DNA from: Streptomyces taklimakanensis
GTDB lineage: Bacteria; Actinomycetota; Actinomycetes; Streptomycetales; Streptomycetaceae
Length of the DNA stretch: 64,000 bases
Reading direction: 5' to 3'
NCBI RefSeq assembly: GCF_009709575.1
Contig: NZ_WIXO01000001.1
Coordinates: 1,674,001-1,738,000 of the forward strand
In this document: piece by piece, positions 29,037-38,146 of the stretch
Layout: each line of letters begins with the position of its first letter
Position numbering within the stretch: position 1 is the stretch's first letter
Notes under the pieces: generated by a model
What the model saw: the letters and a program-made list of their open reading frames with translations, nothing else
Told to the model about the DNA's origin: nothing
Database searches by the model: none
Position numbers and translations under genes: made by a program

Positions 29037-30914
29037 CTACGCCCCGGACGGACCGCCGCGGGACTCCTCCAGCGCCCGTGCGAGCGTCTGCGCGTCGTGC
29101 GGCCCGACGTGCCGCCTCTCGCCGACGAAGAAGGTCGGTGTGCCGCGCGCGCCACTGGCCTCGGCGCCGGCGATGTCGGCGCGCACCCGGGCCGCCGTCC
29201 TGTCGTCGCCGAGATCCCGGAGGAACTCCTCCACGTCGAGGCCGAGCTCGGCGGCGTAGCCCACGAGGTCCTCGAACTCCAGTTGGTCCTGGTGCGAGAA
29301 GAGCAGGTCGTGCATCTCCCAGAAGCGCCCCTGGGCGTCGGCGGCGACCGCCGCACGGGCGGCGAGTTCGGCGTGCGGATGCACGTCGGTGAGCGGCAGG
29401 TGCCGGAAGACGTACCTCAGGTCGTGGCCGAAGCGGTCCCGCAGCTCGCGTGTGACACCCGTGGCGCGCGCGCAGAACGGGCACTCGAAGTCGCCGTACT
29501 CCACGAGGGTGAGCGGGGCGTCCGGGGCTCCCTTGACGTGGTCCGTCGCCACGTCCACCGGTCGGTCGAGGACCCGCGGCAGGTCCGCGTCCCTCTTCCC
29601 GCCGAGCGCGGCGGACACCCGGAACAGCAGCCGTCCGAGGACGGGCGCGACGAGCAGCGCGATCAGCACGCCGACGGTCGCCTCGTCGCGGAGGATCCGG
29701 TCGTCGAAGGCCAGGCCGGTCACCAGCAGCGAGACCGTGAACCCGATGCCGGAGAGGGTGGCGCCCCCGAGGACGTGGCCCCAGCCGACCCCCTGGGGCA
29801 GCCTTCCGAGCCCCAGCCGTACGCCCGCGGCGGAGGCCAGCGTCACGCCCAGGGACTTCCCCACCACCAACGCCGCGACCACGCCCCAGGTGACCGACGA
29901 CGACAGCGCCTGGACGAGGACGCCGCCACGCAGGTCCACACCGGCGTTGGCCAGGGCGAACAGCGGGACGACGACATAGCCGGTCCAGGGGTGCAGCACC
30001 TCCTGCAACCGCTCGTTGACCGAGATCGCCCGCTCCAGCTCCACCCGGGCCGACCGGCCCACCTCGGCCATGGGGGACTGCCGGAAGGCGTGGAAGCGCC
30101 GGGCCGCCCCCTCGACCGCCTCACGGGCGGGGGCGCGGGCGGCGACCAGGAGGCCGCCGAGCATACCGGCGATGGACGCGTGGAGACCCGCCCGGTGGGC
30201 GGCGAGCCACAGCGCCAGGACGACGAGGACGTACGGGGCGGCGCGCCAGACGCCCAGGCGGCTCAGCAGCGAGAGCAGCGCGCCCAGGACGAGCATGGCC
30301 AGGAGCGCCGGTGGGTGGAGGGACCCGGAGTAGACCAGGCCGATCACGGTCACGGCCACCATGTCGTCGATGACGGTGAGGGTCAGGAGGAAGACCCGCA
30401 GTTGCGTCGCGAACCGGGGGCCCACCACGGCGAGCGCGCCCAGCATGAACGCCGTGTCGGTGCCGATGACGACGCCCCAGCCCCCCGCGGCCTCGCCCGC
30501 GGGCACGATCGCCAGGTACAGCAGCACGGGAAGGGTCATCCCGCCGAGCGCGGCGGCGACCGGGACGGCGGCGCGGCGCCGGTCGGTCAGCTCGCCGAGG
30601 GAGAACTCGCGTCGGACCTCCAGGCCGACCACGAAGAAGAACAGGGCCATCAGGCCGTCGTTCACCCAGTGTTCGAGGTCCATCGACAGGTCGGCGCCCC
30701 CGAGCGAGAACGCCGCCTCCGTGGCCCGGAGGGACTCGTACAGACCGGACCACGGTGAGTTGGCCCAGAGCAGGGCCACCACGGTGGCGGCCAGGAGCAG
30801 GCCCGCGCTGCCCGCCTCCGTCGCCAGGAAGCGGCGCACGGGGGCGGACAGTTGGGCCGGGAACGCACGCCTGACGGGCCGGCTCTGGGGGTTTCCGCGC
30901 CGCTTGGTCCACAT
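29037..30914 (-). CDS. nhaA: Na+/H+ antiporter NhaA fused to a DsbA-like thioredoxin domain
   Basis: 625 residues. Residues 1-430 are an NhaA antiporter with about 11 membrane helices, including [30 protein letters not shown], the [11 protein letters not shown] loop, [10 protein letters not shown] with the paired Asp residues that bind Na+/H+, and [10 protein letters not shown]. Residues 450-625 are a thioredoxin-fold domain of the DsbA/DSBA-like class with the redox motif CPFC at 478-481, a cis-Pro GTPTFFVG and a helical insertion. Such fusions recur in actinobacteria, but the link between ion transport and the thiol domain is unexplained. It follows the pirin gene by 24 nt, so the two are probably cotranscribed. 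A GGAG sequence directly before ATG is an unusually close ribosome binding site. Confidence 0.92.
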   Translation of the reverse strand: MWTKRRGNPQSRPVRRAFPAQLSAPVRRFLATEAGSAGLLLAATVVALLWANSPWSGLYESLRATEAAFSLGGADLSMDLEHWVNDGLMALFFFVVGLEVRREFSLGELTDRRRAAVPVAAALGGMTLPVLLYLAIVPAGEAAGGWGVVIGTDTAFMLGALAVVGPRFATQLRVFLLTLTVIDDMVAVTVIGLVYSGSLHPPALLAMLVLGALLSLLSRLGVWRAAPYVLVVLALWLAAHRAGLHASIAGMLGGLLVAARAPAREAVEGAARRFHAFRQSPMAEVGRSARVELERAISVNERLQEVLHPWTGYVVVPLFALANAGVDLRGGVLVQALSSSVTWGVVAALVVGKSLGVTLASAAGVRLGLGRLPQGVGWGHVLGGATLSGIGFTVSLLVTGLAFDDRILRDEATVGVLIALLVAPVLGRLLFRVSAALGGKRDADLPRVLDRPVDVATDHVKGAPDAPLTLVEYGDFECPFCARATGVTRELRDRFGHDLRYVFRHLPLTDVHPHAELAARAAVAADAQGRFWEMHDLLFSHQDQLEFEDLVGYAAELGLDVEEFLRDLGDDRTAARVRADIAGAEASGARGTPTFFVGERRHVGPHDAQTLARALEESRGGPSGA

Positions 30915-30938
30915 CTCCGCGTCGGCCCGTCGCCCTCG

Positions 30939-31892
30939 TCACCGGTTCCCCGTCGCCCGCTGCCAGTACGGGGCCTCGGTGGGGATGGGCGGCAGGGCGG
31001 AGCGCACGCGGCCGAAGCGATCGTCCCCCGCCGCCCAGGAGGCGTGGGCGGCGTCGATCTCGGCGCGGGTGCGGGCGACGAAGTTCCACCACATGAGGAT
31101 CGGCTCGGGGAACGGTTCGCCGCCGAGCAGCATCGCGCGGGCCGGTTCGCGCACATCCAGGCGGACCTCGTCGCGGCCTTCGCCGAGATAGCCCGACCTG
31201 CCCGGACGCAACGGCTCGCCGTGGACACCGACCTCTCCTTCGAGGACCACCACCGCGTACTCGAACCCGGGCCGCAACGGCACGGTGGCGGACCGGCGCA
31301 GGTCGAGGTCGATCCCGACCAACGGGGTGTCGTGCCGGGCCGGGCCGAGCAGGCCGCCGAACTCCCCGACCAACACGGTCGCCGCGCCCGCGCCGTGGTC
31401 GAGGTCGGCGCGGGGGAGCTCGGTGTGGTGCTCGAACGCCGCCGGGCCGTGTCGGGTGGCGTCGGGCAGCGCGACCCACAGTTGGATGCCCTCCAGGGTG
31501 CCGCGGTAGTGGCCGGTGGCCTCCTCGGCGTGGGAGACGCCGCCGCCGGCGGTCATCAGGTTGAGCCCGCCGGGCTTGATCACCTGCTCGGTTCCGAGGC
31601 TGTCGCGGTGCAGCACCTGCCCGTCGGTGAGCCAGGTGACGGTCTGGAGGCCGATGTGCGGATGCGGACCGATGTCCAGGCCGCTGTCCTCGGTGACGTC
31701 GGCGGGCCCCATGTGGTCGGCGAAGCACCAGGCGCCGACCGTGCGCCGTCCCCGGCGCGGTAGCGCGCGGCGCACCCGGAACCTCCCCACCCGCGCCTCG
31801 CGGCTGTCGCTCACCTCCACGCACGGCGCCGTGGGGTGGCCGGTGTCGGCCAGGGCGGGGGGCGCGTCGATCGCGCCGACCGGTCCACTCAT
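30939..31892 (-). CDS. Pirin-family protein
   Basis: 317 residues, bicupin. N-terminal cupin with GPHPHIGLQTVTWLTDGQVLHRDSLG and the metal-binding His/Glu set (PHPH, HRDS, SHAEE), plus the pirin C-terminal domain (MWWNFVARTRAEI). Some bacterial pirins are quercetin dioxygenases and others modulate metabolic enzymes; the sequence does not distinguish them. It is the first gene of a two-gene unit with nhaA. Confidence 0.92.
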   Translation of the reverse strand: MSGPVGAIDAPPALADTGHPTAPCVEVSDSREARVGRFRVRRALPRRGRRTVGAWCFADHMGPADVTEDSGLDIGPHPHIGLQTVTWLTDGQVLHRDSLGTEQVIKPGGLNLMTAGGGVSHAEEATGHYRGTLEGIQLWVALPDATRHGPAAFEHHTELPRADLDHGAGAATVLVGEFGGLLGPARHDTPLVGIDLDLRRSATVPLRPGFEYAVVVLEGEVGVHGEPLRPGRSGYLGEGRDEVRLDVREPARAMLLGGEPFPEPILMWWNFVARTRAEIDAAHASWAAGDDRFGRVRSALPPIPTEAPYWQRATGNR

Positions 31893-32033
31893 CGCAACCT
31901 CGCTTCCGTGCGGCTCGTCGGCCGCATCCCTACCCGGTCCCGGCCCGGCCGACGAGGGAGTACGGCCGGCCGGGTGACGGCGGGGCGGAGCGCGGCGGCG
32001 GGCGGCGGGCGGCGGAGGAGGGTGCGGCGGACG

Positions 32034-32996
32034 CTAGAAGCCGAGCCTGCGCAGTTGCCTCGGGTCGCGCTGCCAGTCCTTGGCGACCTTGACGTGCAGG
32101 TCGAGGTAGACGGGCGTGCCCAGCAGCGCCTCGATCTGCTTGCGGGACCTGGTGCCGACCTCCTTCAGCCGGCTGCCCCCCGGCCCGATGACGATGCCCT
32201 TCTGGCTGGGCCGTTCGATGAAGACGTTGGCGTGGACGTCCAGCAACGGACGGTCGGCCGGCCGGCCCTCGCGCGGTGTCATCTCCTCGACCACCACCGC
32301 GATGGAGTGCGGCAGCTCGTCGCGCACGCCCTCCAGGGCGGCCTCGCGGATCAGCTCGGCGACCATGACCTGCTCGGGCTCGTCGGTCAGGTCCCCGTCC
32401 GGGTAGAGCCGCGGCCCCTCGGGCAGCAGCGGGACGAGCAGATCGGCGAGCAGGCCGACCTGTTCGCCGGCGGTGGCCGAGACGGGCACGATCTCGGCCC
32501 ACTCGATGCCCAGTTCCCTGCCGAGCCGGTCGACGGCGAGGAGCTGTTCGGCCAACGCCTTGGAGTCCACCAGATCGGTCTTGGTGACGACCGCGACCTT
32601 GGGGGTGCGCTTCAGGTCGGCCAGCTCCTTGGCGATGAACCGGTCACCGGGGCCGATCTTCTGGTCGGCGGGCAGGCAGAAGCCGATCACGTCGACCTCG
32701 GCCCAGGTGGTGCGCACCACGTCGTTGAGCCGCTCGCCGAGCAGGGTGCGCGGCTTGTGCAGCCCGGGGGTGTCCACGAGCACCAGTTGCGCGTCGGGGC
32801 GGTGGACGATGCCCCGGACGGTGTGGCGGGTGGTCTGCGGGCGGTTGGAGGTGATCGCGACCTTCGTTCCCACCAGGGCGTTGGTGAGCGTCGACTTGCC
32901 CGCGTTGGGGCGGCCGACGAAGCAGGCGAAGCCCGCGCGGTGCGGCGCGGACTCCGACTGCGTCTCGGGTCGTGAGGAGGGGGAACGGTCGCTCAT
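32034..32996 (-). CDS. era: GTPase Era, ribosome assembly
   Basis: 320 residues. It binds 16S rRNA during 30S maturation. G-domain motifs: FVGRPNAGKSTL (Walker A, residues 27-38), the DTPGLHKP G3 motif and TKTDLVD (G4); the C-terminal KH domain has the VIGPGGSRLKEVG-like motif IVIGPGGSRLKEVGTRSRKQI. The start ATG lies 7 nt after GAGAAT (33004-33009, minus strand), suggesting a leaderless mRNA. The N-terminal 20 residues are hydrophilic and variable. Confidence 0.96.
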   Translation of the reverse strand: MSDRSPSSRPETQSESAPHRAGFACFVGRPNAGKSTLTNALVGTKVAITSNRPQTTRHTVRGIVHRPDAQLVLVDTPGLHKPRTLLGERLNDVVRTTWAEVDVIGFCLPADQKIGPGDRFIAKELADLKRTPKVAVVTKTDLVDSKALAEQLLAVDRLGRELGIEWAEIVPVSATAGEQVGLLADLLVPLLPEGPRLYPDGDLTDEPEQVMVAELIREAALEGVRDELPHSIAVVVEEMTPREGRPADRPLLDVHANVFIERPSQKGIVIGPGGSRLKEVGTRSRKQIEALLGTPVYLDLHVKVAKDWQRDPRQLRRLGF

Positions 32997-33042
32997 GGGG
33001 GCCATTCTCCCCGATCGGCGGAGCGTCCCGTACCGGCGGCGG

Positions 33043-33396
33043 TCAGCCCGCGGTGACGGTGGAGCGCACCGTGCCGTCCGGGCCGGCGAGCAGCACGGGG
33101 GTGGCGGGCCCGCCCAGGTCGTGGACGGCGGCCAGGTCGGCGGAGGGGACGGAGGGCGCTTCGGAGACCACGGCCGCGGCCTCCAGGGAGGTGGCCCCGG
33201 ACGCCACCGCCATCGCCACGGCCGTCCGCAGCGCGCTCAGTTTGAGCGAGGCCAGCGCGACGGTCCCGGCGACGTAGGTGCGCCCGGTCCCGTCCCGTAC
33301 GGCCGCCCCCTCGGGGACGGCGTTGCGGGCCCGCGCGCTGCGGGCGAGGGTGACGATCTTGCGGTCTTCGGGGTCCAGGTCGGCGGCTTCGCTCAT
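33043..33396 (-). CDS. Cytidine-deaminase-like protein lacking the zinc site
   Basis: 117 residues. The overall pattern (ARSARARNAVPEGAAVRDGTGRTYVAGTVALASLKLSALRTAVA..., length and strand order) matches streptomycete proteins annotated as cytidine deaminases. However, the zinc-binding HAE and PCxxC motifs are missing: the helix that should carry HAE reads LSALRTAVA, and there is no Cys at all in the protein. It cannot be a zinc-dependent deaminase. The fold may be reused for binding. ATG at 33396 follows TATGCT by 7 nt, indicating a leaderless transcript. It lies 46 nt upstream of era on the same strand. Confidence 0.75.
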   Translation of the reverse strand: MSEAADLDPEDRKIVTLARSARARNAVPEGAAVRDGTGRTYVAGTVALASLKLSALRTAVAMAVASGATSLEAAAVVSEAPSVPSADLAAVHDLGGPATPVLLAGPDGTVRSTVTAG

Positions 33397-33493
33397 GGGG
33401 GTGAGCATATGCGGTCCCGAGTTCCCGGTCCGCTCCGGGAGCGCCCCCCCACCCGGGCTCGCCGGGCGGAGGGCGCGGAGCCGGAGGGCGGTG

Positions 33494-34114
33494 TCAGCCG
33501 CAGTGCTCGGCCTTCTCCCGGTCCGTCATCGCACGGGTGTGCTGGGTCTTGGTGTCGTTCCCGTCGGGCACCGGGCCGACCGCCTCGAACGGCGCGTACC
33601 AGTAGTAGTGGCCGTAGTAGCGGTCGGGGAAGTGCAGCTCGTAGCGTCCGCCGACGCGCTGCATCTCGGCTTCGCGGGTCACCCAGCCGACCTCGCCGGG
33701 ACGCACCTCGATCCAGGTCGTCTCGCTGTCGGTGTGCGAACTCGACCAGGTGTGGTTGTAGCTGACCTCGATGCTGGTCTTGAAGACCTCGGCGAAGCCG
33801 TACTCGGCGCTCAGCGAGACGCCGACGCTGTTCGACTCGCCGACGGTGTCCGACCAGCCCACGGAGGCCCGCTGCACGTCCTGGGTGCAGTTGTAGACCT
33901 TGCCGCCGACCTGGTGCGGCTCGCCCATGAAGGTCTGGGGCGGACCGTCGGGGTGGAAGAGGCAGACGTCGCTGCCGTTGTCGCACTTGTCGAGCAGCTC
34001 GCGGATGGTGGGCTTGCCGTCGTGGTCGGCGTGGGCGGTGGTCGGGGCCAGGACCGCGCTTCCGGCGGTCGCGAGTGCCGCCAGCAGCACGGAGAGGCGG
34101 ACTCGTCCGGTCAT
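33494..34114 (-). CDS. Secreted beta-rich protein, aerolysin-like pattern (putative)
   Basis: 206 residues with a clear signal peptide (cleavage near AHA, residue 29). The mature part has four Cys (near the N-terminus, centre and C-terminus) and a long run of alternating polar/hydrophobic residues rich in Ser/Thr/Val (about residues 83-135: VGWSDTVGESNSVGVSLSAE, FKTSIEVSYNHTWSSSHTDS), which resembles the membrane-insertion hairpin of aerolysin/ETX-MTX2 beta-pore proteins. The evidence is pattern-level only. It is next to another small secreted protein gene in the same direction, 88 nt apart. Confidence 0.6.
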   Translation of the reverse strand: MTGRVRLSVLLAALATAGSAVLAPTTAHADHDGKPTIRELLDKCDNGSDVCLFHPDGPPQTFMGEPHQVGGKVYNCTQDVQRASVGWSDTVGESNSVGVSLSAEYGFAEVFKTSIEVSYNHTWSSSHTDSETTWIEVRPGEVGWVTREAEMQRVGGRYELHFPDRYYGHYYWYAPFEAVGPVPDGNDTKTQHTRAMTDREKAEHCG

Positions 34115-34202
34115 CGGTGACTCCAGGTGTCGTGGGGGATGGCGTGTGGCGCGCTTCGTCCGTTCGCCCGGCGCGCCGCGGGAGGGCGCGGTGCGCCGGC
34201 CG

Positions 34203-34790
34203 TCAGCTGAACCCGATGGACTGGGTGCGGTCGTTCATGAACGGCCCGATGTTCGGGGTGTTCTCCTTGAACGGGCCGTCCCGGTCGCCGTTCAGGCCCG
34301 GCTCGGGGTAGAGCCAGATCCAGCAGTTCGCCCACGGCTGCACGGAGGTGATCTTGTTCTTCCAGTCGTCCGAGAGGTCGAGCTGGTAGTCGACCCAGCC
34401 GTCCTTCTCACAGGGCGCGGCGCCGTAGACGGTCAGCGAGTCGCCGCCGTAGTTCTCGTCCTCGAAGAAGGTGCCCTGGATGACGTCGGAACTCCGGGCG
34501 GCCTCCGCCGAGGCGGCCAGGCCCTTCGCCTCCGCCCGGAACGCCGTGTCCCCGGCGGCGCGCCGGGGGGAGGCGGGGGCGTCGGTGATGCGGCCGTCGG
34601 TGGCCGCGGCGACGGCGTCGGTGAAGCTCGAAAAGCAGCTCCGCTCCCCGCCGCGGAGGTCCACGACGCAGTGCCGGGGGCCGTCCTCGGGGGCGGCCAC
34701 GGCCGCCTGCGCCGAGGCCGCCGAGACGGCACCGGCCGCCGCGAACACGGCCGCCGCGGCACGGGCCTTGCGGGTCTTTCTGCCCACCAT
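34203..34790 (-). CDS. Secreted beta/gamma-crystallin-like protein
   Basis: 195 residues. Signal peptide of about 32 residues (Arg/Lys start, Ala core, cleavage near VAA). Two Greek-key motifs fill the C-terminal half: GTFFEDENYGGDSLTVYG, then NCWIWLYPEPGLNGDRDG. They are followed by KNKITS and NDRTQS, near matches to the calcium-binding consensus N/D-N/D-x-x-S/T-S. Four Cys outside the signal peptide could form disulfides. A pro-region-like segment (about 50-105, Ala-rich) separates signal and crystallin domain. ATG at 34790 has GGAG 6 nt upstream. Similar streptomycete proteins include small protease inhibitors, so inhibitor or wall protein are alternatives. Confidence 0.68.
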   Translation of the reverse strand: MVGRKTRKARAAAAVFAAAGAVSAASAQAAVAAPEDGPRHCVVDLRGGERSCFSSFTDAVAAATDGRITDAPASPRRAAGDTAFRAEAKGLAASAEAARSSDVIQGTFFEDENYGGDSLTVYGAAPCEKDGWVDYQLDLSDDWKNKITSVQPWANCWIWLYPEPGLNGDRDGPFKENTPNIGPFMNDRTQSIGFS

Positions 34791-35011
34791 GCGCAACTCC
34801 TGTACTTCTCGGGGTGGTTGGCGGTGGTACTCCTTACTCGGACCGCCACCCGCGAAACCGGATGCCCGCGATTGCCCGTGAACGGATGCCGAAGCGCTGG
34901 TCGCGGTCCGGACGTGCCCGGAAATGTGGGAGGAACGGGACCGCCCCGCCGGCGGTGCCGGGCGGGGCGGGTGGGACGGGTGGAGACGGCCGGGTGGGGC
35001 GCGGCGCGGGC

Positions 35012-36397
35012 TCAGCCGCCGCTCCCCACGACCCGCTCCTCCTGGGGGGCCGGGACGGGAGCGCGGACCGGCTCGACCAGGACGGTGACGATGCGGTTGC
35101 GGCGCCCCGCCGGGGACTCGGCGGTCAGACGCAGGCCCACCGGCTCGGAGTGGGCGGGGTCGGCGGTGCGGTGGTGGTCTCGGTGGTGATCGCGGTGGTG
35201 GTCGCCGCGGCCCTCGGTCGGGTCCACCACGACCGTGGCACCCGCGATGGGCACCCGGCCCAACAGCTTGGCCAGCAGGCCGCCGACCGTCTCCACGTCC
35301 TCGTCCTCCAGGTCCAGGCCGTACAGCTCGCCCAGGTCGCCCAGGTCGAGCCGGGCCGTGACCCGGTAGCGGCCGTCTCCCAGATCCTCGACGGGCGGCA
35401 GCTCGCGGTCGTACTCGTCGGTGATCTCGCCGACGATCTCCTCCAGGATGTCCTCGATGGTGACGATCCCGGCCGTGCCGCCGTACTCGTCGACGGCGAC
35501 CGCGACGTGGTTGCGGTCCCTCTGCATCTCGCGCAGCAGGTCGCCGGCGTTCTTGGTGTCGGGGACGAAGACCGCGGGCCGCATGACCGTGGAGACCGGG
35601 TCGCTCTCGGCGTCCCGGTTGACGTGCACCCGGCGCGCGAGGTCCTTGAGGTAGACGATGCCGACGACGTCGTCCTCGTTCTCACCGGTCACCGGAATGC
35701 GGGAGAAGCCCGAGCGCAGGGCGAGGGTGAGCGCCTGCCGGACGCTCTTGAAGCGTTCGATGGAGACCAGCTCGGTGCGCGGCACCATCACCTCGCGCAC
35801 CAGCGTGTCGCCCAGCTCGAAGACCGAGTGCACCATCCGGCGCTCCTCGTCCTCGATCAGCGACTCCCGGCCGGCCAGGTCCACCATGGCCCTCAACTCG
35901 GCCTCGGTGGCGAACGGCCCCTTGCGGAAGCCCCGGCCGGGAGTGAGCGCGTTGCCCAGGAGGATCAGCAGTTGCGGCAGCGGGCCGAGGACGCGGGCCA
36001 GCGGCAGCAACACGTACGCGGCGGTCGTGGCGGTGTTCAGCGGATGCTGGCGGCCGATGGTGCGCGGTGAGACGCCGACCGCGACGTAGGAGACCAGCAC
36101 CATCACGGCGATGGCGGCCGACAGCGCCTGCCAGGTCTCGTCGAAGGTGTGGAGGAAACCGTAGGTGACCAGGACCCCGGACGCCATCTCGGCGGCGACG
36201 CGCAGCAGCAGCGCCAGATTGAGGTAGCGGGTGGGGTCGGCGGAGACCGCGGCCAGCCGGGCGCCACCGCGCCGCCCGGAGCGGACGGCCTCCTCGGCCC
36301 GGTAACTGGTGATGCCGGCCAGCCCCGCCTCGGCGCAGGCGGCGAGCCAGGCGACGCCCACCAGCAGGATCGCCGCGGCGACCAGGGGGGCGCTCAT
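35012..36397 (-). CDS. CorC/HlyC-family membrane protein with CBS pair
   Basis: 461 residues. An N-terminal DUF21 (CNNM) membrane domain with about four helices (1-150) precedes two CBS domains ([14 protein letters not shown]..., [14 protein letters not shown]..., [24 protein letters not shown]) and a CorC_HlyC domain. Relatives transport or regulate Mg2+/Co2+; the hemolysin label is historic. The last domain contains an insertion with three DHHR units (about residues 399-410), which could bind metal. The start overlaps ybeY by 4 nt (ATGA), so it is translated as part of the phoH-ybeY unit. Confidence 0.9.
   Translation of the reverse strand: MSAPLVAAAILLVGVAWLAACAEAGLAGITSYRAEEAVRSGRRGGARLAAVSADPTRYLNLALLLRVAAEMASGVLVTYGFLHTFDETWQALSAAIAVMVLVSYVAVGVSPRTIGRQHPLNTATTAAYVLLPLARVLGPLPQLLILLGNALTPGRGFRKGPFATEAELRAMVDLAGRESLIEDEERRMVHSVFELGDTLVREVMVPRTELVSIERFKSVRQALTLALRSGFSRIPVTGENEDDVVGIVYLKDLARRVHVNRDAESDPVSTVMRPAVFVPDTKNAGDLLREMQRDRNHVAVAVDEYGGTAGIVTIEDILEEIVGEITDEYDRELPPVEDLGDGRYRVTARLDLGDLGELYGLDLEDEDVETVGGLLAKLLGRVPIAGATVVVDPTEGRGDHHRDHHRDHHRTADPAHSEPVGLRLTAESPAGRRNRIVTVLVEPVRAPVPAPQEERVVGSGG
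35170..35205 (+). repeat. Short tandem repeat coding for DHHR units
   Basis: Three near-identical 12-bp units inside the CorC/HlyC gene encode Asp-His-His-Arg three times on the minus strand. The repeat probably arose by slippage. Confidence 0.6.
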
Positions 36398-36891
36398 GTC
36401 GTCGTCGGGGCCGGTGAGGGCCCCGTCAGACCGTGCTCGGCGCGCCAGCCGTCGACGATGGCCGCCTGGAGGCCGAACATCTCGGCCCGTTCGGCGGGCG
36501 TCTCGTGGTCGTAGCCCAGGAGGTGGAGCACTCCGTGGACGGTGAGCAGTTGGAGTTCCTCGTCCATGGAGTGCTTCGTCGGGGCCTGCTCGCCCTGTCG
36601 CTCGGCGACGTCCGGGCACAGGACGATGTCGCCGAGGAGCCCTTGCGGGGGCTCCTCGTCGTCCTTGGTGGGCGACCGCAGCTCGTCCATCGGGAAGGAC
36701 ATGACGTCGGTCGGGCCGGGCAGATCCATCCACTGCTTGTGGAGCTGCTCCATCGCGTCGGCGTCGACGGCGATCACCGACAGTTCCGAGAGCGGGTGGA
36801 TGCGCATACGGGCCAGGGCGTAGCGGGCGATGTCGAGGATCGCGCGCTCGTCGATCTCCCGGCCGGACTCGTTGTTGACGTCGATCGACAT
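36394..36891 (-). CDS. ybeY: Endoribonuclease YbeY
   Basis: 165 residues. Zinc-dependent RNase in 16S rRNA 3'-end maturation and ribosome quality control. The family zinc motif [11 protein letters not shown] lies at 119-129. DVMSFPMDE is also conserved. It is 21 nt after phoH and overlaps the CorC/HlyC gene, forming one transcription unit. The C-terminal tail after GLTGPSP is short and variable. Confidence 0.96.
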   Translation of the reverse strand: MSIDVNNESGREIDERAILDIARYALARMRIHPLSELSVIAVDADAMEQLHKQWMDLPGPTDVMSFPMDELRSPTKDDEEPPQGLLGDIVLCPDVAERQGEQAPTKHSMDEELQLLTVHGVLHLLGYDHETPAERAEMFGLQAAIVDGWRAEHGLTGPSPAPTTT

Positions 36892-36912
36892 GTGGGTGTC
36901 GGTTGCTTTCCG

Positions 36913-37947
36913 TTACGTCCGGTCACTGCCGTTGGTCGTGCCGTTGCGGTCGTCGTAGCGGTCGTAGGCGTCGACGATACGGCCGACCAGCTTGTGCCGG
37001 ACGACGTCGGTGCTGGTGAGCCGCGAGAAGTGGACGTCCTCGACGCCTTCGAGGATCTCCTGCACCTGACGCAGACCACTCCTGGTGCCGCCGGGGAGGT
37101 CGACCTGCGTGACGTCACCGGTGATCACTATCTTGGAGTCGAACCCGAGCCGGGTGAGGAACATCTTCATCTGCTCGGGATTCGTGTTCTGCGCCTCGTC
37201 CAGGATGATGAAGGCGTCGTTGAGCGTCCGGCCGCGCATGTACGCCAACGGTGCGACCTCGATCGTCCCGGCGGCCATCAGACGCGGGATCGAGTCGGGG
37301 TCGAGCATGTCGTGCAGCGCGTCGTACAGCGGCCGCAGGTAGGGGTCGATCTTCTCGTAGAGCGTGCCGGGCAGGAAGCCCAGTCGCTCCCCCGCCTCCA
37401 CCGCGGGCCGGGTCAGGATGATGCGGGTGACCTGCTTGGACTGCAGGGCCTGCACCGCCTTGGCCATGGCCAGGTACGTCTTGCCGGTGCCCGCGGGGCC
37501 GATGCCGAACACGACGGTGTGCTTGTCGATCGCGTCCACGTAGCGCTTCTGGTTGAGCGTCTTGGGGCGGATCGTGCGACCGCGGTTGGACAGGATGTTC
37601 TGCGTGAGCACCTCGGCGGGCGTCTCGGCGTTCCCGTCGTCCCCCGTGGCCTCTCTGAGCATGGCGATCGAGCGCTCCACCGCGTCCTCCGTCAGGGGCT
37701 GGCCGGTACGCAACACCAGCATCATCTCGTCGAACAGTCGCTGAACGAGTTCGACCTCCGCGGCGTCGCCCGTCGCGCTGATCTCGTTGCCGCGAACGTG
37801 GATGTCGGTGGCCGGGAAGGCGTCCTCGACCACGCGGAGGAGGGAGTCGCCGGAACCGAGCACCGTGACCATCGGGTGCTTGGCCGGGACGGTGAAGCGG
37901 GCACTCGCTTGGGTGGACCGTGCCTGGTCTGTCTGTGTCTGAGTCAT
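36913..37947 (-). CDS. phoH: PhoH-family ATPase (PhoH-like, YbeZ)
   Basis: 344 residues. P-loop ATPase related to the helicase fold, thought to act in RNA metabolism with YbeY. Walker [10 protein letters not shown] at 150-158, and Walker B/DEAD-like [22 protein letters not shown]. The N-terminal part holds a KH-like segment ([19 protein letters not shown]). ATG at 37947 begins a short Gln/Thr-rich stretch. Gene order phoH-ybeY-corC is conserved in many bacteria. Confidence 0.95.
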   Translation of the reverse strand: MTQTQTDQARSTQASARFTVPAKHPMVTVLGSGDSLLRVVEDAFPATDIHVRGNEISATGDAAEVELVQRLFDEMMLVLRTGQPLTEDAVERSIAMLREATGDDGNAETPAEVLTQNILSNRGRTIRPKTLNQKRYVDAIDKHTVVFGIGPAGTGKTYLAMAKAVQALQSKQVTRIILTRPAVEAGERLGFLPGTLYEKIDPYLRPLYDALHDMLDPDSIPRLMAAGTIEVAPLAYMRGRTLNDAFIILDEAQNTNPEQMKMFLTRLGFDSKIVITGDVTQVDLPGGTRSGLRQVQEILEGVEDVHFSRLTSTDVVRHKLVGRIVDAYDRYDDRNGTTNGSDRT

Positions 37948-38044
37948 GGGCCGGCTCTGTGGCCTGCGCTTCCCTCTCTGTCGCTGCTGTGCGCCTGGAC
38001 TTCCAGGGTACGCCGTGGCGGTGGCGGGCCAGTAGGGATTTGTC

Positions 38045-38074
38045 GGTACCGGTGCCGGTGCCGGTGCCGGTGCC
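38045..38074. repeat. Hexanucleotide tandem repeat upstream of phoH
   Basis: Five units of GGTGCC (the first reads GGTACC), about 100-130 bp before the phoH start. Probably a slippage product; no binding protein is implied. Confidence 0.6.
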
Positions 38075-38146
38075 GCGCCGGGCGGTGGCGGACGGCACGG
38101 GCCCCACCGTCGGCTTCCGCCCCGCGGGGAGCCGGTGGGGCCCGTC

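Noticed and set aside
33043..33396. Active cytidine deaminase
   Set aside because: The zinc-binding His/Cys motifs needed for catalysis are absent.
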